From the NCBI GenBank assembly GCA_002383375.1, contig DFYR01000054.1:1-39934 (forward strand): 39,934 nucleotides of DNA, read 5' to 3'. Made by a program: the position numbers and the translations under genes. Of the stretch, positions 1-8,323 are shown piece by piece. How positions within the stretch are numbered: the first letter of the stretch is position 1; the number at the start of each line of letters is the position of its first letter. A model generated the notes under the pieces. That model had not been told where the DNA came from and made no database searches. It saw only the letters and a program-made list of their open reading frames with translations. This DNA comes from Spirochaetaceae bacterium UBA4077. GTDB lineage: Bacteria; Spirochaetota; Spirochaetia; Treponematales; Rectinemataceae.

Positions 1-90
1 TCCCAACAATTTTAGCGCTACTCTTAACGAATTAGATAACGGAGGGTGAAGCCGGGTTAGCGGATTCAGGAAAGAACTTCCGTGCGAAAG

Positions 91-126
91 GGGCCGCCCG
101 AGAGAAGAACTTCCCTCGGGCGGCCC
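91..126 (-). terminator. Hairpin downstream of the TAXI receptor gene
   Basis: Two perfect 12-base arms (91-102 and 115-126, GGGCCGCCCGAG and its complement) flank a 12-base loop that itself holds GAAG/CTTC. It lies about 85 bases beyond the stop of the leftward TRAP operon. There is no long T-run after the stem on the minus strand, so it may be a rho-independent terminator of weak type or an mRNA 3' stabiliser. Bases 1-90 show nothing else recognisable. Confidence 0.5.
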
Positions 127-210
127 TGGGTTATAAACCATCGCTTGCGCGACGTAAGCCAGCATTGCCAAGCGATTAAGTCGCTCGGCGCCGACTTTCG
201 ATTACAAGCC

Positions 211-1182
211 TTACTTCAACCAGCCCTGCTCCACAAAGTACTTTCTGGTGCCGGAGTGATAGGGAATGAGCATCTGATCATCGGGCAGAACCAAGGCCGG
301 CCCGAAATTCTGGAGAAGGGGAGCGACCTTGCGGACATCGGCTGCATTTTCATACAGGGACTTGGTCATCTTGTAGACAAGCTCGGCGTCCATATCGGCT
401 CTGGCCATGACAACGTCAGGAGGTGTGCCGACGGTGGGGACGGGGGCGGGCTGATGGGGATAGGTGTCGGCGGGAATGTTAGCCCTGGTGTAGGTTGCAT
501 TGACCTTTTTAAGGTTGGCGAGGGCTTCGTCGGTTATGGGGACGAGCTGGACCTTGCCATCCAGAAGGAGTTCCATCATGCCGGCCGATCCCATGGCCAG
601 GCCGAGGATTGCGCCTTCAATAAGTCCATCCTGCATCATTTCGATACCCTGAGTATACTCAACGAAGCTCACCTTCATGTCTTTGTAGGTGAGGCCGTAA
701 GCTGCCAGCGTTTCGCGGGCGTCTACTTCACCGCCTGAACCCACGGGGCCTACCGCGATGCGCTTGCCTTTGAAGTCGGCGACGGACTTGATGCCCGAAG
801 ACTTCAGGGCTACCACTTGGAAGACATCCATAAACAGACCGCCAGTGATGGCGCGGATCCAGGGCATCTTCTCGGGATAGGGAGCGATGCCGTTGGTGGC
901 TCTCCAGGCTTCGAGGGAGCGAACCTGGGCGATGTCGGCATCCCGGGTCCTCAAGAGGTCGATGTTGTGAGGGCTTCCACCGGTAGCGATGGCGACAGCC
1001 TTGATTCCGGGAATCGCCTTGTTCCAGATGGCGCACATGGCGAGGCCGGTGGGATAGTTGGTACCACTGACGCCGGCGGTTCCCATGGTCAGATGGGTGA
1101 TCTTCTGGGCGAAGAGGCCGGAGCCACCGAGCGCCAGGGCGATCATGGCGATGAGGATCGCTTTTCTTCCGAACTGTTTCAT
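211..1182 (-). CDS. TAXI-family TRAP transporter substrate-binding protein
   Basis: A periplasmic receptor of about 323 residues that should deliver an organic anion or amino acid to the TRAP permease encoded just upstream. The N-terminus has Lys/Arg followed by a hydrophobic stretch (AILIAMIALALGG) and an Ala-Gln cleavage region, giving a signal peptide of about 24 residues. The mature start, LTMGTAGVSGTNYPTG, is the typical opening of TAXI receptors (family knowledge), as is the later GPVGSGGE segment. The ATG at 1182 is chosen over upstream in-frame starts because AGGAGG lies 6 bases before it. It follows the permease gene by 126 bases, in the same direction. The ligand cannot be read from the sequence; TAXI proteins are known for glutamate and other carboxylates. 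Confidence 0.9.
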   Translation of the reverse strand: MKQFGRKAILIAMIALALGGSGLFAQKITHLTMGTAGVSGTNYPTGLAMCAIWNKAIPGIKAVAIATGGSPHNIDLLRTRDADIAQVRSLEAWRATNGIAPYPEKMPWIRAITGGLFMDVFQVVALKSSGIKSVADFKGKRIAVGPVGSGGEVDARETLAAYGLTYKDMKVSFVEYTQGIEMMQDGLIEGAILGLAMGSAGMMELLLDGKVQLVPITDEALANLKKVNATYTRANIPADTYPHQPAPVPTVGTPPDVVMARADMDAELVYKMTKSLYENAADVRKVAPLLQNFGPALVLPDDQMLIPYHSGTRKYFVEQGWLK

Positions 1183-1308
1183 TGAAGAAACCTCCTTGTA
1201 TCTTTCGATCTGCAATATCGTCGATTCAGGCCGGACCGAAATCCGGCTCTTGAATCCTTTATTCAAATCCCAACATATATCGCGCACAGGCGAAAAGCTA
1301 GGCTTAGA

Positions 1309-3270
1309 TCAAGCGGCCGCCGCTGTTCGGTTTCTCTTGATCATCTGGATAGTAACCCAGCCGACGACGGTTAAACCCAAGCCAATCAGGTCCGAGGTGA
1401 CTCCGGGCATTATAAGCATTAGGGCGGCGACAATAAAAACCGGCCTAAGCCAGATGGGGAGCTTTATCGTAAGGTAACCCTCGACGCCTACCGCGAGGAG
1501 GAATGTGCCGGCCAGACCCGTGACCGCCGCCCAGATGATCTGCGTCGCAGAGTCGGCGATGAGAAGCATAGCTGGCGAATAGACGAAGAAGAATGGAACT
1601 ATAAAGCCAGCCAGGGCGAGCTTGAAGGCGGTCCAGCCCACCGTGCTGGACTTGGCACCCGCAAGACCAGCGCCCACGTAGGCGGCAAGGGCGACCGGTG
1701 GGGTAATCGTCGAAAGGCAGGCATAATAAAACACGAAGAAGTGGGCCTGGAACGGCTGTACGCCCATCTTGGTCAGTATAGGTACGGTTATCGACGCCGC
1801 GATGACATAGCAGGCCGAAGTGGGTAGACCCATGCCCAGTATGATGGCTACGACCATGCAGAGCACCAGGGCGATGATGAGCCTGCCCTGGGAGAGCAAA
1901 ACAATGTTGTCCGCGAGAATGGCTCCGATGCCCGTCATGGCAAGAACGGCGATGATGAAGCCTGCATTAGCCATCGCTACGCCGATGGAGAGAGAGCTTC
2001 TGGCCGAGTTAACCGCCACGTCTCTCGCCGCTTTCAGGTCGATTCGCGTCTCCTTCCTGACCCAGGAGAGAATGACAGTAAAGAGCACAGTGTAGAAGGC
2101 TGCATAGAGAGGAGTGCGACCTTCAATCATCAAATATACCAGGACGATCATGGGGAATATCATGTGGCCGTAACGGAATACGGTGCTTTTCACGTCTGGG
2201 AGATCTTCCTTCGCCAGACCCTTAAGGCCGAGTGAGCGGGCACGGAGATCAATCTGGAAAAATACCGATGCGAAGTATAGAAGGGCGGGAATGACTGCTG
2301 CCGCTGCAATGCTGATGTACTTCATGCCAAGGAATTCCGCCATGATGAAGGCCGCCGATCCCATGATGGGGGGCATGATCTGTCCGCCAGTGGAGGCTGC
2401 CGCTTCTACGGCGCCGGCGAAATGAGGCTTGTATCCGATTTTCTTCATCAGGGGGATAGTGAAGGCTCCGGTGGTGGCGACGTTGGACGCGGCACTGCCC
2501 GAGATGGTACCGATAAGGGCTGAAGCCACTACCGCTACCTTGGCCGGACCGCCGGTCATCCTTCCGCCCAGACCCAAGGCGAGGTCGTTGAAGAGCTTGC
2601 CTAGTCCGCTCCGCTCCAACACGGAGGCGAGAATGACGAAGATGATCAGGAAGGTGGAGGAAACCTCGATCGGGATGCCGAATATACCCTGCCCGGTGAG
2701 ATACATCTGATAGATGATCCGCTGAATAGTGTATCCCCTGTGGGAGAGGACGCCTGGCATGATCCTTCCAAAATAGGCGTAAAGAAGGAATATCACACCT
2801 AGGGCGAGGAGCTGCCATCCTACGGAGCGTCTGCAGGCTTCCAATACCAACAATATCAGAATTCCGCCGAATATGTAGTTATCCAGGGTCGCTACGCCCG
2901 CCCTTATGAGGAAAGCGTCCCTGGACAGGATCGTGTAAACTGTTACGACTACGGTCACGAAGAAGAGGCCTATGTCGACGAAGCTTGGCCTGTTCTTGGG
3001 CGATTTGCTGGTAGCCGGAAAGTACAACCACACCAGCGCAAGAATAAATCCGACGTGCAGCGATCGGTGCTTTATTGTCTCGGGCATGCCGAAACGGGCG
3101 GTATAAAGATGGTAGGATATGAAGGCGATAGAAATCACTGCAATCACGATTTTCCAAAATGGCAGGAAATATCTCCTGTATCTGGACTCTACCTCGGCCT
3201 TCTGCATGATTTTATCGGCATCAACAGTACCGGCGCCCTCGGGCGTAACCACATCCTTATTCTTCTTCAC
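1309..3270 (-). CDS. TRAP transporter permease, fused 4TM/12TM type
   Basis: An inner-membrane secondary transporter of 653 residues in which the small DctQ-like and large DctM-like subunits are one polypeptide, as is usual for TAXI systems (family knowledge). After a charged 30-residue start come closely spaced hydrophobic segments to the C-terminus. Conserved-looking DctM features include the Gly/Ser-rich stretch TISGSAASNVATTGAFTIP, the GGQIMPPIMGSAAF segment and GMGLPTSACYV, which match the sodium- and substrate-binding hairpins of this family. Start is GTG at 3270, with GAGGT 6 bases upstream; the overlapping ATG at 3272 is out of frame and closes at once. It is the first gene of the leftward operon and lies downstream of the ATATAGGAT elements at 3367-3382. 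Confidence 0.92.
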   Translation of the reverse strand: MKKNKDVVTPEGAGTVDADKIMQKAEVESRYRRYFLPFWKIVIAVISIAFISYHLYTARFGMPETIKHRSLHVGFILALVWLYFPATSKSPKNRPSFVDIGLFFVTVVVTVYTILSRDAFLIRAGVATLDNYIFGGILILLVLEACRRSVGWQLLALGVIFLLYAYFGRIMPGVLSHRGYTIQRIIYQMYLTGQGIFGIPIEVSSTFLIIFVILASVLERSGLGKLFNDLALGLGGRMTGGPAKVAVVASALIGTISGSAASNVATTGAFTIPLMKKIGYKPHFAGAVEAAASTGGQIMPPIMGSAAFIMAEFLGMKYISIAAAAVIPALLYFASVFFQIDLRARSLGLKGLAKEDLPDVKSTVFRYGHMIFPMIVLVYLMIEGRTPLYAAFYTVLFTVILSWVRKETRIDLKAARDVAVNSARSSLSIGVAMANAGFIIAVLAMTGIGAILADNIVLLSQGRLIIALVLCMVVAIILGMGLPTSACYVIAASITVPILTKMGVQPFQAHFFVFYYACLSTITPPVALAAYVGAGLAGAKSSTVGWTAFKLALAGFIVPFFFVYSPAMLLIADSATQIIWAAVTGLAGTFLLAVGVEGYLTIKLPIWLRPVFIVAALMLIMPGVTSDLIGLGLTVVGWVTIQMIKRNRTAAAA

Positions 3271-3366
3271 ATGCTACCTCTCTTGGCACGTCTGATTGAA
3301 GCTGCAGACTTTTTAGGTGACCTAGGCAGTCCGATTATTTGTATGCCTGACAATCGCCCTAATTAT

Positions 3367-3386
3367 ATCCTATATCCTATATGATA
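3367..3386. promoter_or_regulatory. Candidate GntR operator in the TRAP operon promoter
   Basis: Two overlapping copies of ATCCTATAT (3367-3375 and 3374-3382; ATATAGGAT on the minus strand) run into GATA. On the minus strand they lead directly into TATAAT at 3363-3368, a likely -10 hexamer for the TRAP operon. The same nine bases occur at 4346-4354 in front of the thiamine-diphosphate enzyme gene. That the GntR protein encoded between them binds these sites is inference. Confidence 0.5.
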
Positions 3387-3468
3387 AATTGTATCACGTG
3401 TTTCCTAGGTGTGCAAGAGTGCAATTTACTCTTGCCGAAATAAGCGAACCTCTCGATGAACTTTTCTT

Positions 3469-4137
3469 CTAGGCTGAGGCGTTTCTTTTAAAAGCCTTGA
3501 TAGTGCGTGCTTCTCCGTTTTTGAGGTGGGTTTTTACGCTTTCTTCAACACTAGTGGCGTTCCGGGACAATAGGGCTTCAACAATGCATAAATGTTCGTC
3601 CAATACTTCATCGACCACCTGTTTATGCATCTGCACCGAACCTTCAGGGAAATAGCGTATTCTTATCGACATCTGATGAACCCTACGGATGCTGTCCCTA
3701 AGAACAGAGTTGTGAAGATGGATGTATAAGGTGTCGTGAAGCTTCGTATCGGAAGCAACATAACGGTCATTATCGAAGGGAGCGGACTTCATTTCCATTA
3801 TTTCTTTTTTTAGCTTGAGCAATTCTCCTTCGGGAATGAGAAGACAGCTCTTAAAGGCTGCATAGGGCTCAAGGAGGAGGCGCATTTCCCAATTGTCGCG
3901 GATATCCTGGGTTTCGATATCGGTTACCATGGCCCCCTTGTTCGGGATGAGGGTTACGAGACTTTCGGCTTCCAGGCGCACCAGGGCTTCCCGCACGGGA
4001 GTGGCGCTCACACCAAAATCCTCGGCCAGCTTATCAATTGGCAGCATCGCACCAGGCAAATAAGTATTTTTCATTATCGATTCGCGAAGTGCTTCATAGA
4101 TTTGATCGCGCATGGACTGAGTGACTATTTTCCGCAT
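3469..4137 (-). CDS. GntR-family (FadR/FCD subfamily) transcriptional regulator
   Basis: A cytoplasmic one-component regulator of 222 residues. Residues about 10-73 form the winged helix: DQIYEALRESIM, then LAEDFGVSATPVREALVRLE, the standard GntR recognition helix. Residues about 85-205 are all-helical and match FCD ligand domains, with acidic/His positions in SDTKLHDTLYIHLHN, DEHLCIVEAL and THLKNG that could hold a metal and a carboxylate effector (family knowledge). Start is ATG at 4137, with GAGG 8-9 bases upstream; an upstream in-frame start at 4203 lacks a ribosome site. It lies between the TRAP operon (same strand, 198 bases on) and the divergent enzyme pair, and probably controls both in response to the transported substrate. 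Confidence 0.9.
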   Translation of the reverse strand: MRKIVTQSMRDQIYEALRESIMKNTYLPGAMLPIDKLAEDFGVSATPVREALVRLEAESLVTLIPNKGAMVTDIETQDIRDNWEMRLLLEPYAAFKSCLLIPEGELLKLKKEIMEMKSAPFDNDRYVASDTKLHDTLYIHLHNSVLRDSIRRVHQMSIRIRYFPEGSVQMHKQVVDEVLDEHLCIVEALLSRNATSVEESVKTHLKNGEARTIKAFKRNASA

Positions 4138-4311
4138 AATTAAAGCCTCGGTGATAAGGGTTGTATATGTCACAATCACTGTGTATCGAATAGAATATAT
4201 CATCGATTCTCTTTAAAACTCAATAGACGAAGTGTAAGAAAGGTCTGTATGTAAAGCACTTAGGATGAGCGTATCTATACTTTGCATGGAAAAGATTAAG
4301 CCGAAGCGCGC

Positions 4312-4354
4312 TTGCTTAATCAGGCTCCCTATGCTAGTATATATGATATAGGAT
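4312..4354 (+). promoter_or_regulatory. Promoter with overlapping candidate GntR operator
   Basis: TTGCTT at 4312-4317 and TAGTAT at 4335-4340 are 17 bases apart and form a plausible sigma-70 promoter for the rightward enzyme pair. Immediately after it, TATATGATATA (4340-4350) is an odd palindrome that runs into ATATAGGAT (4346-4354), the same nine bases seen twice in the TRAP promoter. TATATCAT also occurs at 4196-4203, closer to the regulator gene. A bound repressor here would cover the -10 region and the transcription start. Confidence 0.5.
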
Positions 4355-4399
4355 GTTTAATATATTTTGGTGTTTTAGCAAAGCGCCCACGGGAGTGAT

Positions 4400-6022
4400 A
4401 TGAGTACTGTAGCAGAACAATTGATTGCCAAGTTTAAAGAAAGGGGCATGAGGTTCGTATTCGGCGTTCCCAGCGGTTCATGGCTCTATTATATGGAGGC
4501 TATGCGAAAGCAGGACCTCGATTTTGTCCTTGTAGCTAACGAGGCAAGCGCCAGTTTCATGGCCGATGTCTGCGCCAGGCTTACCGGAGTTCCTACTGCC
4601 TGCTACGGCACAGTAGGACCCGGCGCCGCCAATTTAAGCACAGGCGTTTTGGGCGCGTATCTGGACCGCTCTCCCATGATCGCTCTCTCCAGCGAACCGC
4701 CCGAACACATGCTGGGCCGCACCGTGCAGATGGCTTTCGATCAGCAGGCTTTCTTTAAGCCCCTTACCAAATGGACGACAAGGCTCTCGGCAGAAAGGCT
4801 GGATCAGATTGTCGACCAAGCCTACAGAATTGCCCTTTCAGAAACCCCAGGTCCCGTCCATATCGGCCTTACCGAAGATATAGGCGGCAGGCAGGCGGTT
4901 TCCTCGGGAAGTTCTTCCCAGATTCTCGGATCCCTGACACAACCGGCTCCTGCCTCGGAGGCTCTGCTCTCCGCCATGAAAAAATGCTTTAGCGCCAGCC
5001 GCAAGCCGGTGATGGCAGTAGGCCTTTCGGCGGTCCGCGCCAAGGCGGGCCCCCTTATTGCGGCGATTGCACAAAAGCACGGCATCCCCGTAGTCCTCAC
5101 GCCAATGGCCAAGGGCATCATAAGGGAAGACCATCCCTGGTATGCCGGAGTCCTCTTCCACGCCCTGAGCGACAGGGTGGCCGAGACTCACAGCCAAGCC
5201 GACTTGGTTATCGCTGTGGGCTACGATCCTGTGGAGTTTAATTATGAGGACTGGATGCCCAAGGCAGCCTTGCTCAGCCTGGATAACGTGGAGGCTGATA
5301 TCGATCGCGCTGCCTACCCCGGTGTCTGCGACATCGTGGGGGACATCAGCAGTTCCTTGAAATATCTGGCAGCCCTCCCTGCGAAGTCCTCAGCCTGGGA
5401 TCAGAAAGCCCTGGAGCAAAGAAAGCTGAAGATGTTCGCCGACCTCGCTCCTCCCGAAGGCAGCTTCGGACCTAGGGCGGCCTTGGCCATACTCAGGGAA
5501 ATCCTTCCCGAGGACGGCATAATGACCTGCGATGTGGGCGCCCACACCCACCTCATTGGCCAAGCCTGGAGAACCCCGGAACCGGGGCTGCAGATCATGA
5601 CCAACGGCAACTCCTCCATGGGCTTCGGCGTGCCCGCCGCCATCGCCGCCAAGCTCTGCAAGCCGGACAAGAAAGTAGTCTGCGTAAACGGCGATGGCGG
5701 CTTCCTCATGATGGCCGGAGAGATGGCCTTGGCCCGAAGACGAAAGCTCCCCATAGTCTTTGTCATTCTGGCGGACCAAAACCTGGAACTGATCAGGCTG
5801 AAGCAGGCCAGGAAAAACTTTGAAAGCTATTCGACGGTACTCTACGAAGACGAGTGCCCTACGCCGAACTATATTTTCGGCGTGCCCGTGCTGCGTGCCG
5901 ACAACGCCGAAGAATACAGGAAGGCCCTCCAGCAGGGCTTCGCAACCCAAGGCCCTGTGATCATAGAGGCCCATATCGATCCTTCCGAGTATTCCCAGCT
6001 GATCATGCGAAAGCATAAATAA
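4400..6022 (+). CDS. Thiamine diphosphate-dependent enzyme, acetolactate synthase/benzoylformate decarboxylase-like
   Basis: A 540-residue ThDP enzyme that should ligate or decarboxylate a 2-oxo acid in the cytoplasm. The three usual domains are visible. The N-terminal pyrimidine-binding domain (about 1-165) holds the cofactor-activating Glu48 in VANEASASF; the central domain spans about 185-320. The C-terminal pyrophosphate domain has the metal/ThDP motif GDG at 431-433, with Asn461 27 residues later. Length fits the family (530-590). GGAG 6 bases upstream supports the ATG. It lies 10 bases before an aminotransferase gene and is divergent from the GntR/TRAP genes. It is unlikely to be the biosynthetic acetolactate synthase because no small subunit or ilv/leu genes are nearby; the substrate is unknown. 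Confidence 0.85.
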   Translation: MSTVAEQLIAKFKERGMRFVFGVPSGSWLYYMEAMRKQDLDFVLVANEASASFMADVCARLTGVPTACYGTVGPGAANLSTGVLGAYLDRSPMIALSSEPPEHMLGRTVQMAFDQQAFFKPLTKWTTRLSAERLDQIVDQAYRIALSETPGPVHIGLTEDIGGRQAVSSGSSSQILGSLTQPAPASEALLSAMKKCFSASRKPVMAVGLSAVRAKAGPLIAAIAQKHGIPVVLTPMAKGIIREDHPWYAGVLFHALSDRVAETHSQADLVIAVGYDPVEFNYEDWMPKAALLSLDNVEADIDRAAYPGVCDIVGDISSSLKYLAALPAKSSAWDQKALEQRKLKMFADLAPPEGSFGPRAALAILREILPEDGIMTCDVGAHTHLIGQAWRTPEPGLQIMTNGNSSMGFGVPAAIAAKLCKPDKKVVCVNGDGGFLMMAGEMALARRRKLPIVFVILADQNLELIRLKQARKNFESYSTVLYEDECPTPNYIFGVPVLRADNAEEYRKALQQGFATQGPVIIEAHIDPSEYSQLIMRKHK

Positions 6023-6032
6023 GGAGAACCCA

Positions 6033-7259
6033 ATGCAGAACACTACGACTACCACTCAATTCAATCCCGAAGCTCTCATGGCCGAAAGGCTGGGAAAGGT
6101 TCCTTTTTCCGGGATTAGAAAGGTCTTCGATAAGGTCAAGGAACTGGAAGCCACGGGCAAGGATGTGATCCACTGGCAAATAGGTCGGCCCGACTTTGAT
6201 ACCCCCGCACACATCAAGGAAGCAGCCATCGAATCCCTGCGCAAGGGAGAGGTGCACTACGCCCCAAACCTGGGAACGCTCGCCCTGCGGAAGGCCATTG
6301 GAAACCGTACTACCATCGACACCGGGGTAAAGGTGAACGGTGAAACCCAATCCATCGTCATGGCCGGAGCCAACGAGGGAATCATGGTATCGATGCTCGC
6401 GTTCATTAATCCCGGGGACGAGGTGATAATCGCCAATCCCAACTGGCATCACTATAAATCCTGTGTTTCCCTGGCCGGAGGCGTTCCGGTCGAGGTAGAC
6501 ACAAAGGAATCTAACGGTTTTGTCCTGGATCCCAGGGACGTCGAGGCCAAGATCACTCCCAAGACAAAAATGCTCTGCATAACCTCGCCGGGCAATCCCA
6601 CCGGAGCGGTCCAGAGCGCCCAGAGCCTGAAGGAACTGGCCGACATCGCCAAGCGCCACAACCTCTTGGTTATGTCCGATGAAATTTACTCCAGGATTTA
6701 TTACGGAAAAGAGCCCGTCGCTCCCAGCATCTACTCCGTTCCCGGCATGGAAGAGCGCACAATAATCATCAACGGCTTTTCGAAGACCTACTCCATGGAC
6801 GGCTGGAGGCTGGGCTGGACGGTAGCCTCGGAGCAGCTCACCAGGGCGCTCTTGAAAGTCAGACAGTATACCACTGTCTGCGTAAATACCTTTATACAGG
6901 CTGGGGCCGCCCATGCGCTGAACGCCGATCAGGCCTGCGTGGACGAGATGGTGGGCCAGTTCGCCGCCCGGCGGGAAATACTCCTCAAGGGCATTAAGGA
7001 TATCCCGGGGCTCACGATCGCCGAACCCCTGGGCGCCTTCTACCTCTTTCCCAATATCAGCGCCTTCTGCAAGAGTTCTTCCGAGCTGGCAGACTATCTC
7101 CTCGCCGAACATGGCATAGCCACCGTAGCAGGAAGTGTTTTCGGATCGGCCGGAGAGGGCCATATCCGCATAGCTTACTCCTGCTCCACCGATGAGTGCA
7201 CCCGGGGAGTACAAAGGCTCGCTCAAGCCTTGGCAGCCTTCAAGGCACGCGGTTATTAG
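6033..7259 (+). CDS. Pyridoxal phosphate-dependent aminotransferase, class I/II
   Basis: A 408-residue fold-type I aminotransferase (AspC/AlaA-like). The PLP-binding Lys251 lies in NGFSKTYSMDGWRLGW. Upstream are ITSPGNPTG and SDEIYSR, the standard cofactor-contact motifs, and near the end is HIRIAYS, with Arg379 as the probable carboxylate-binding arginine. Start ATG has AAGGAG 7 bases upstream. It follows the ThDP enzyme by 10 bases and so is almost certainly co-transcribed. A coherent reading is that the pair processes one carbon skeleton: transamination gives, or uses, the 2-oxo acid handled by the ThDP enzyme. Amino donor and substrate are not determinable from sequence. Confidence 0.9.
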   Translation: MQNTTTTTQFNPEALMAERLGKVPFSGIRKVFDKVKELEATGKDVIHWQIGRPDFDTPAHIKEAAIESLRKGEVHYAPNLGTLALRKAIGNRTTIDTGVKVNGETQSIVMAGANEGIMVSMLAFINPGDEVIIANPNWHHYKSCVSLAGGVPVEVDTKESNGFVLDPRDVEAKITPKTKMLCITSPGNPTGAVQSAQSLKELADIAKRHNLLVMSDEIYSRIYYGKEPVAPSIYSVPGMEERTIIINGFSKTYSMDGWRLGWTVASEQLTRALLKVRQYTTVCVNTFIQAGAAHALNADQACVDEMVGQFAARREILLKGIKDIPGLTIAEPLGAFYLFPNISAFCKSSSELADYLLAEHGIATVAGSVFGSAGEGHIRIAYSCSTDECTRGVQRLAQALAAFKARGY

Positions 7260-7284
7260 GCTTTACAGCGGGTCGTGCAGTAAA

Positions 7285-7313
7285 TTGACAACCCCGGGGA
7301 AGCCATCTATAGT
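7285..7313 (+). promoter_or_regulatory. Sigma-70 promoter of the acyltransferase gene
   Basis: TTGACA (7285-7290) and TATAGT (7308-7313) are separated by 17 bases. This is a near-consensus pair 31 bases before the ATG at 7344. It indicates that the acyltransferase is transcribed on its own and not from the aminotransferase promoter. Confidence 0.65.
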
Positions 7314-7343
7314 TGAATAATACCGATTTCCTATGGAGCGAGG

Positions 7344-8249
7344 ATGGATTCGATTCCCGAACGCTATAAGCCCCTGCTTTCCAAGCTGATGGAAGGTGAA
7401 AGAAACCCTTCCATGCTGACGGAAGACAATGTCTACCAGGAAGGACGTGGCGAAGTTCTTCCCTACATCGACCAGATACTTGAAGACCACCTTCTTCCCA
7501 ATTCGCGGATCGAAGGATTCGAACATCTTATTGAGCTCTACAGCCGAGCCACCAGGGGCGAATCCTGCCTTCTTCTAGTCGAGCATTATTCCAATTTCGA
7601 CCTTCCCGTACTGCATTATCTGTTGCGCAAACAGGGTGAATCGGGCAAGGTCATAGCCGATGCGATCATCTCAATGGCCGGGATCAAGCTTTCCGAATCA
7701 AATCCTGTGGTCAGTGCCTTTGCCAAGGCATACACGAGGCTGGTCATCTACCCGAGCCGCTCCCTGGAAATCATTAAAAAACGCTTCAAAGAGCCGGGGA
7801 AGCTCTACCACGAAATACGAAGAAGCATGACCATCAACAGGGCGGCTGTAAAAAAACTCTCCGAGCTCAAGCACTCAAGGCGCCTTGTCCTGGTATTCCC
7901 TGCGGGCACGCGGTTCAGGCCATGGGATCCCGGATCGAAAAAGGGAGTCCGGGAGATTGCTTCATACATTAAAAGTTTCGAAAATTTTTGCCTCGTGGCT
8001 ATAAATGGAAATATCCTCAGAATAAACCCTTCCGGCGAAATGGAAGACGACCTGCTGCATAAGGACAGAGTGATCTTTACCGCCAGCAATGTTTATAAAA
8101 GTGAAGAACTAATCCAGCACGTAAAAGCTGTTCATCATTTTAAGGAAGATAAAAAACAGGAATTGGTCGACCACATCATGGACGACCTGGAAGCAATGCA
8201 CGCAGAGGCGGAGAAACAGCGATTAGCCGACCACGAGGCTGGCGCTTGA
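7344..8249 (+). CDS. PlsC-like glycerolipid acyltransferase
   Basis: A 301-residue member of the 1-acyl-glycerol-3-phosphate/glycerol-3-phosphate acyltransferase superfamily, expected to acylate a phospholipid precursor at the inner membrane. The catalytic HX4D motif is HYSNFD (His81 to Asp86). The substrate-binding block FPAGTR (185-190) is followed by FRPWDPG, corresponding to the EGTR motif of the family. No strong membrane segment is seen, so it is probably a peripheral protein. GGAG 5 bases upstream supports the ATG, and a near-consensus promoter lies just ahead. The C-terminal 40 residues are charged and helical. Whether it acts on the sn-1 or sn-2 position cannot be decided; its length resembles soluble PlsB-type enzymes as much as PlsC. 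Confidence 0.8.
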   Translation: MDSIPERYKPLLSKLMEGERNPSMLTEDNVYQEGRGEVLPYIDQILEDHLLPNSRIEGFEHLIELYSRATRGESCLLLVEHYSNFDLPVLHYLLRKQGESGKVIADAIISMAGIKLSESNPVVSAFAKAYTRLVIYPSRSLEIIKKRFKEPGKLYHEIRRSMTINRAAVKKLSELKHSRRLVLVFPAGTRFRPWDPGSKKGVREIASYIKSFENFCLVAINGNILRINPSGEMEDDLLHKDRVIFTASNVYKSEELIQHVKAVHHFKEDKKQELVDHIMDDLEAMHAEAEKQRLADHEAGA

Positions 8250-8323
8250 CAGGAGCATGACCGGAGCTAGGCTGGTGCTAGACTGGTGTGTGACCTGCAA
8301 AGAGATCAAGGCATGACAGAGTA

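Noticed and set aside
82..738. A 218-codon open frame opposite the end of the TAXI receptor gene
   Set aside because: Its start lies in the terminator hairpin region and the rest is antisense to the receptor; codon pattern reflects the other strand.
2249..2818. A 189-codon open frame in another phase within the TRAP permease gene
   Set aside because: Same strand but shifted frame; Arg/His-rich product typical of a shadow of a GC-rich membrane protein gene.
4400..6022. Identification of the ThDP enzyme as sulfoacetaldehyde acetyltransferase or phosphonopyruvate decarboxylase
   Set aside because: Length, start motifs and context (no phosphotransacetylase, sulfite exporter or phosphonate genes) do not support either specific function.
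6003..7226. A long open frame of 407 codons opposite the aminotransferase gene
   Set aside because: It is exactly antisense to a gene with all PLP motifs, lacks a ribosome site, and its product is Gly/His/Leu-rich without family features; it arises from the GC-rich third positions of the real gene.
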